Of a DNA stretch of 5,477 nucleotides, positions 5,417-5,477 are shown in pieces. Source of the stretch: an uncultured Marmoricola sp. (GTDB lineage: Bacteria > Actinomycetota > Actinomycetes > Propionibacteriales > Nocardioidaceae); the NCBI GenBank assembly GCA_937868455.1, contig CALMMO010000209.1, positions 1 to 5,477 on the forward strand, in the 5' to 3' direction. The translations under genes and the position numbers were made by a program. The stretch's first letter is position 1, and each line of letters begins with the position of its first letter. The notes below the pieces were generated by a model. That model ran no database searches, had not been told where the DNA came from, and saw only the letters and a program-made list of their open reading frames with translations.

Positions 5417-5476
5417 AAAGTCACAGGTTTACTTGTGACTTTGGCGCTTTGCCCGGGAGATCTCCCCCGCAAAGCG
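5417..5476 (+). repeat. two-hairpin palindromic repeat, copy 2 (B-A)
   Basis: Hairpin B (5417-5442) is AAAGTCACA, loop GGTTTACT, TGTGACTTT. It is the same 26 bases on the plus strand as 1719-1744. Two bases later hairpin A (5445-5476; 9-bp arms if 5444 and 5477 are included) has arms GCGCTTTGC/GCAAAGCGC around the palindrome GGGAGATCTCCC, with CC opposite CC as an unpaired step. The order and spacing match copy 1 read on the minus strand. It starts 15 bases after the lipoprotein stop codon and reaches the last base of the window, so it may continue. Confidence 0.85.
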
Positions 5477-5477
5477 C

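Overview
The window looks like chromosomal DNA from a moderately GC-rich actinomycete (Actinomycetota). The gene order ftsE-ftsX-hydrolase-smpB-ssrA is a familiar actinobacterial arrangement, FtsE, FtsX and SmpB read as actinobacterial versions from memory, GTG starts are common, and one gene looks leaderless. I cannot name the genus.

Layout: almost everything lies on the minus strand, read from right to left. ftsE (4702-4001) and ftsX (4001-3063) overlap by one base. A secreted M23 peptidase with a coiled-coil N-terminal half (3000-1765) follows. These three form a likely division/cell-wall unit: the ABC ATPase FtsE and membrane protein FtsX would switch the extracellular hydrolase on. A 195-bp gap packed with hairpins (1570-1764) precedes smpB (1569-1090). 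After smpB comes a secreted chymotrypsin-fold serine protease (best start 1005, end 154), then a strong hairpin terminator (136-103). At the left edge is the 5' end of the tmRNA gene ssrA (63-1, running out of the window), which I recognise from its conserved first bases. The trans-translation pair smpB/ssrA is thus split by a protease gene with its own plausible promoter and terminator.

Divergent from ftsE is a plus-strand lipoprotein gene (4832-5401) of unknown function, with a -10 box placed so that the mRNA would begin at the GTG start codon.

The most unusual structure is a 60-bp two-hairpin element present twice, in opposite orientations: 1744-1685 (minus), just after the M23 gene, and 5417-5476 (plus), just after the lipoprotein gene. 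Each consists of hairpin B (arms AAAGTCACA/TGTGACTTT), a 2-bp spacer, then hairpin A (arms CGCTTTGC/GCAAAGCG). The stems are conserved, while the 8-bp loop of B is exactly reverse-complemented between copies and the centre of A differs. The two copies bracket the ftsEX-M23-lipoprotein block. They look like a dispersed palindromic (REP/REPIN-like or terminator-like) family.
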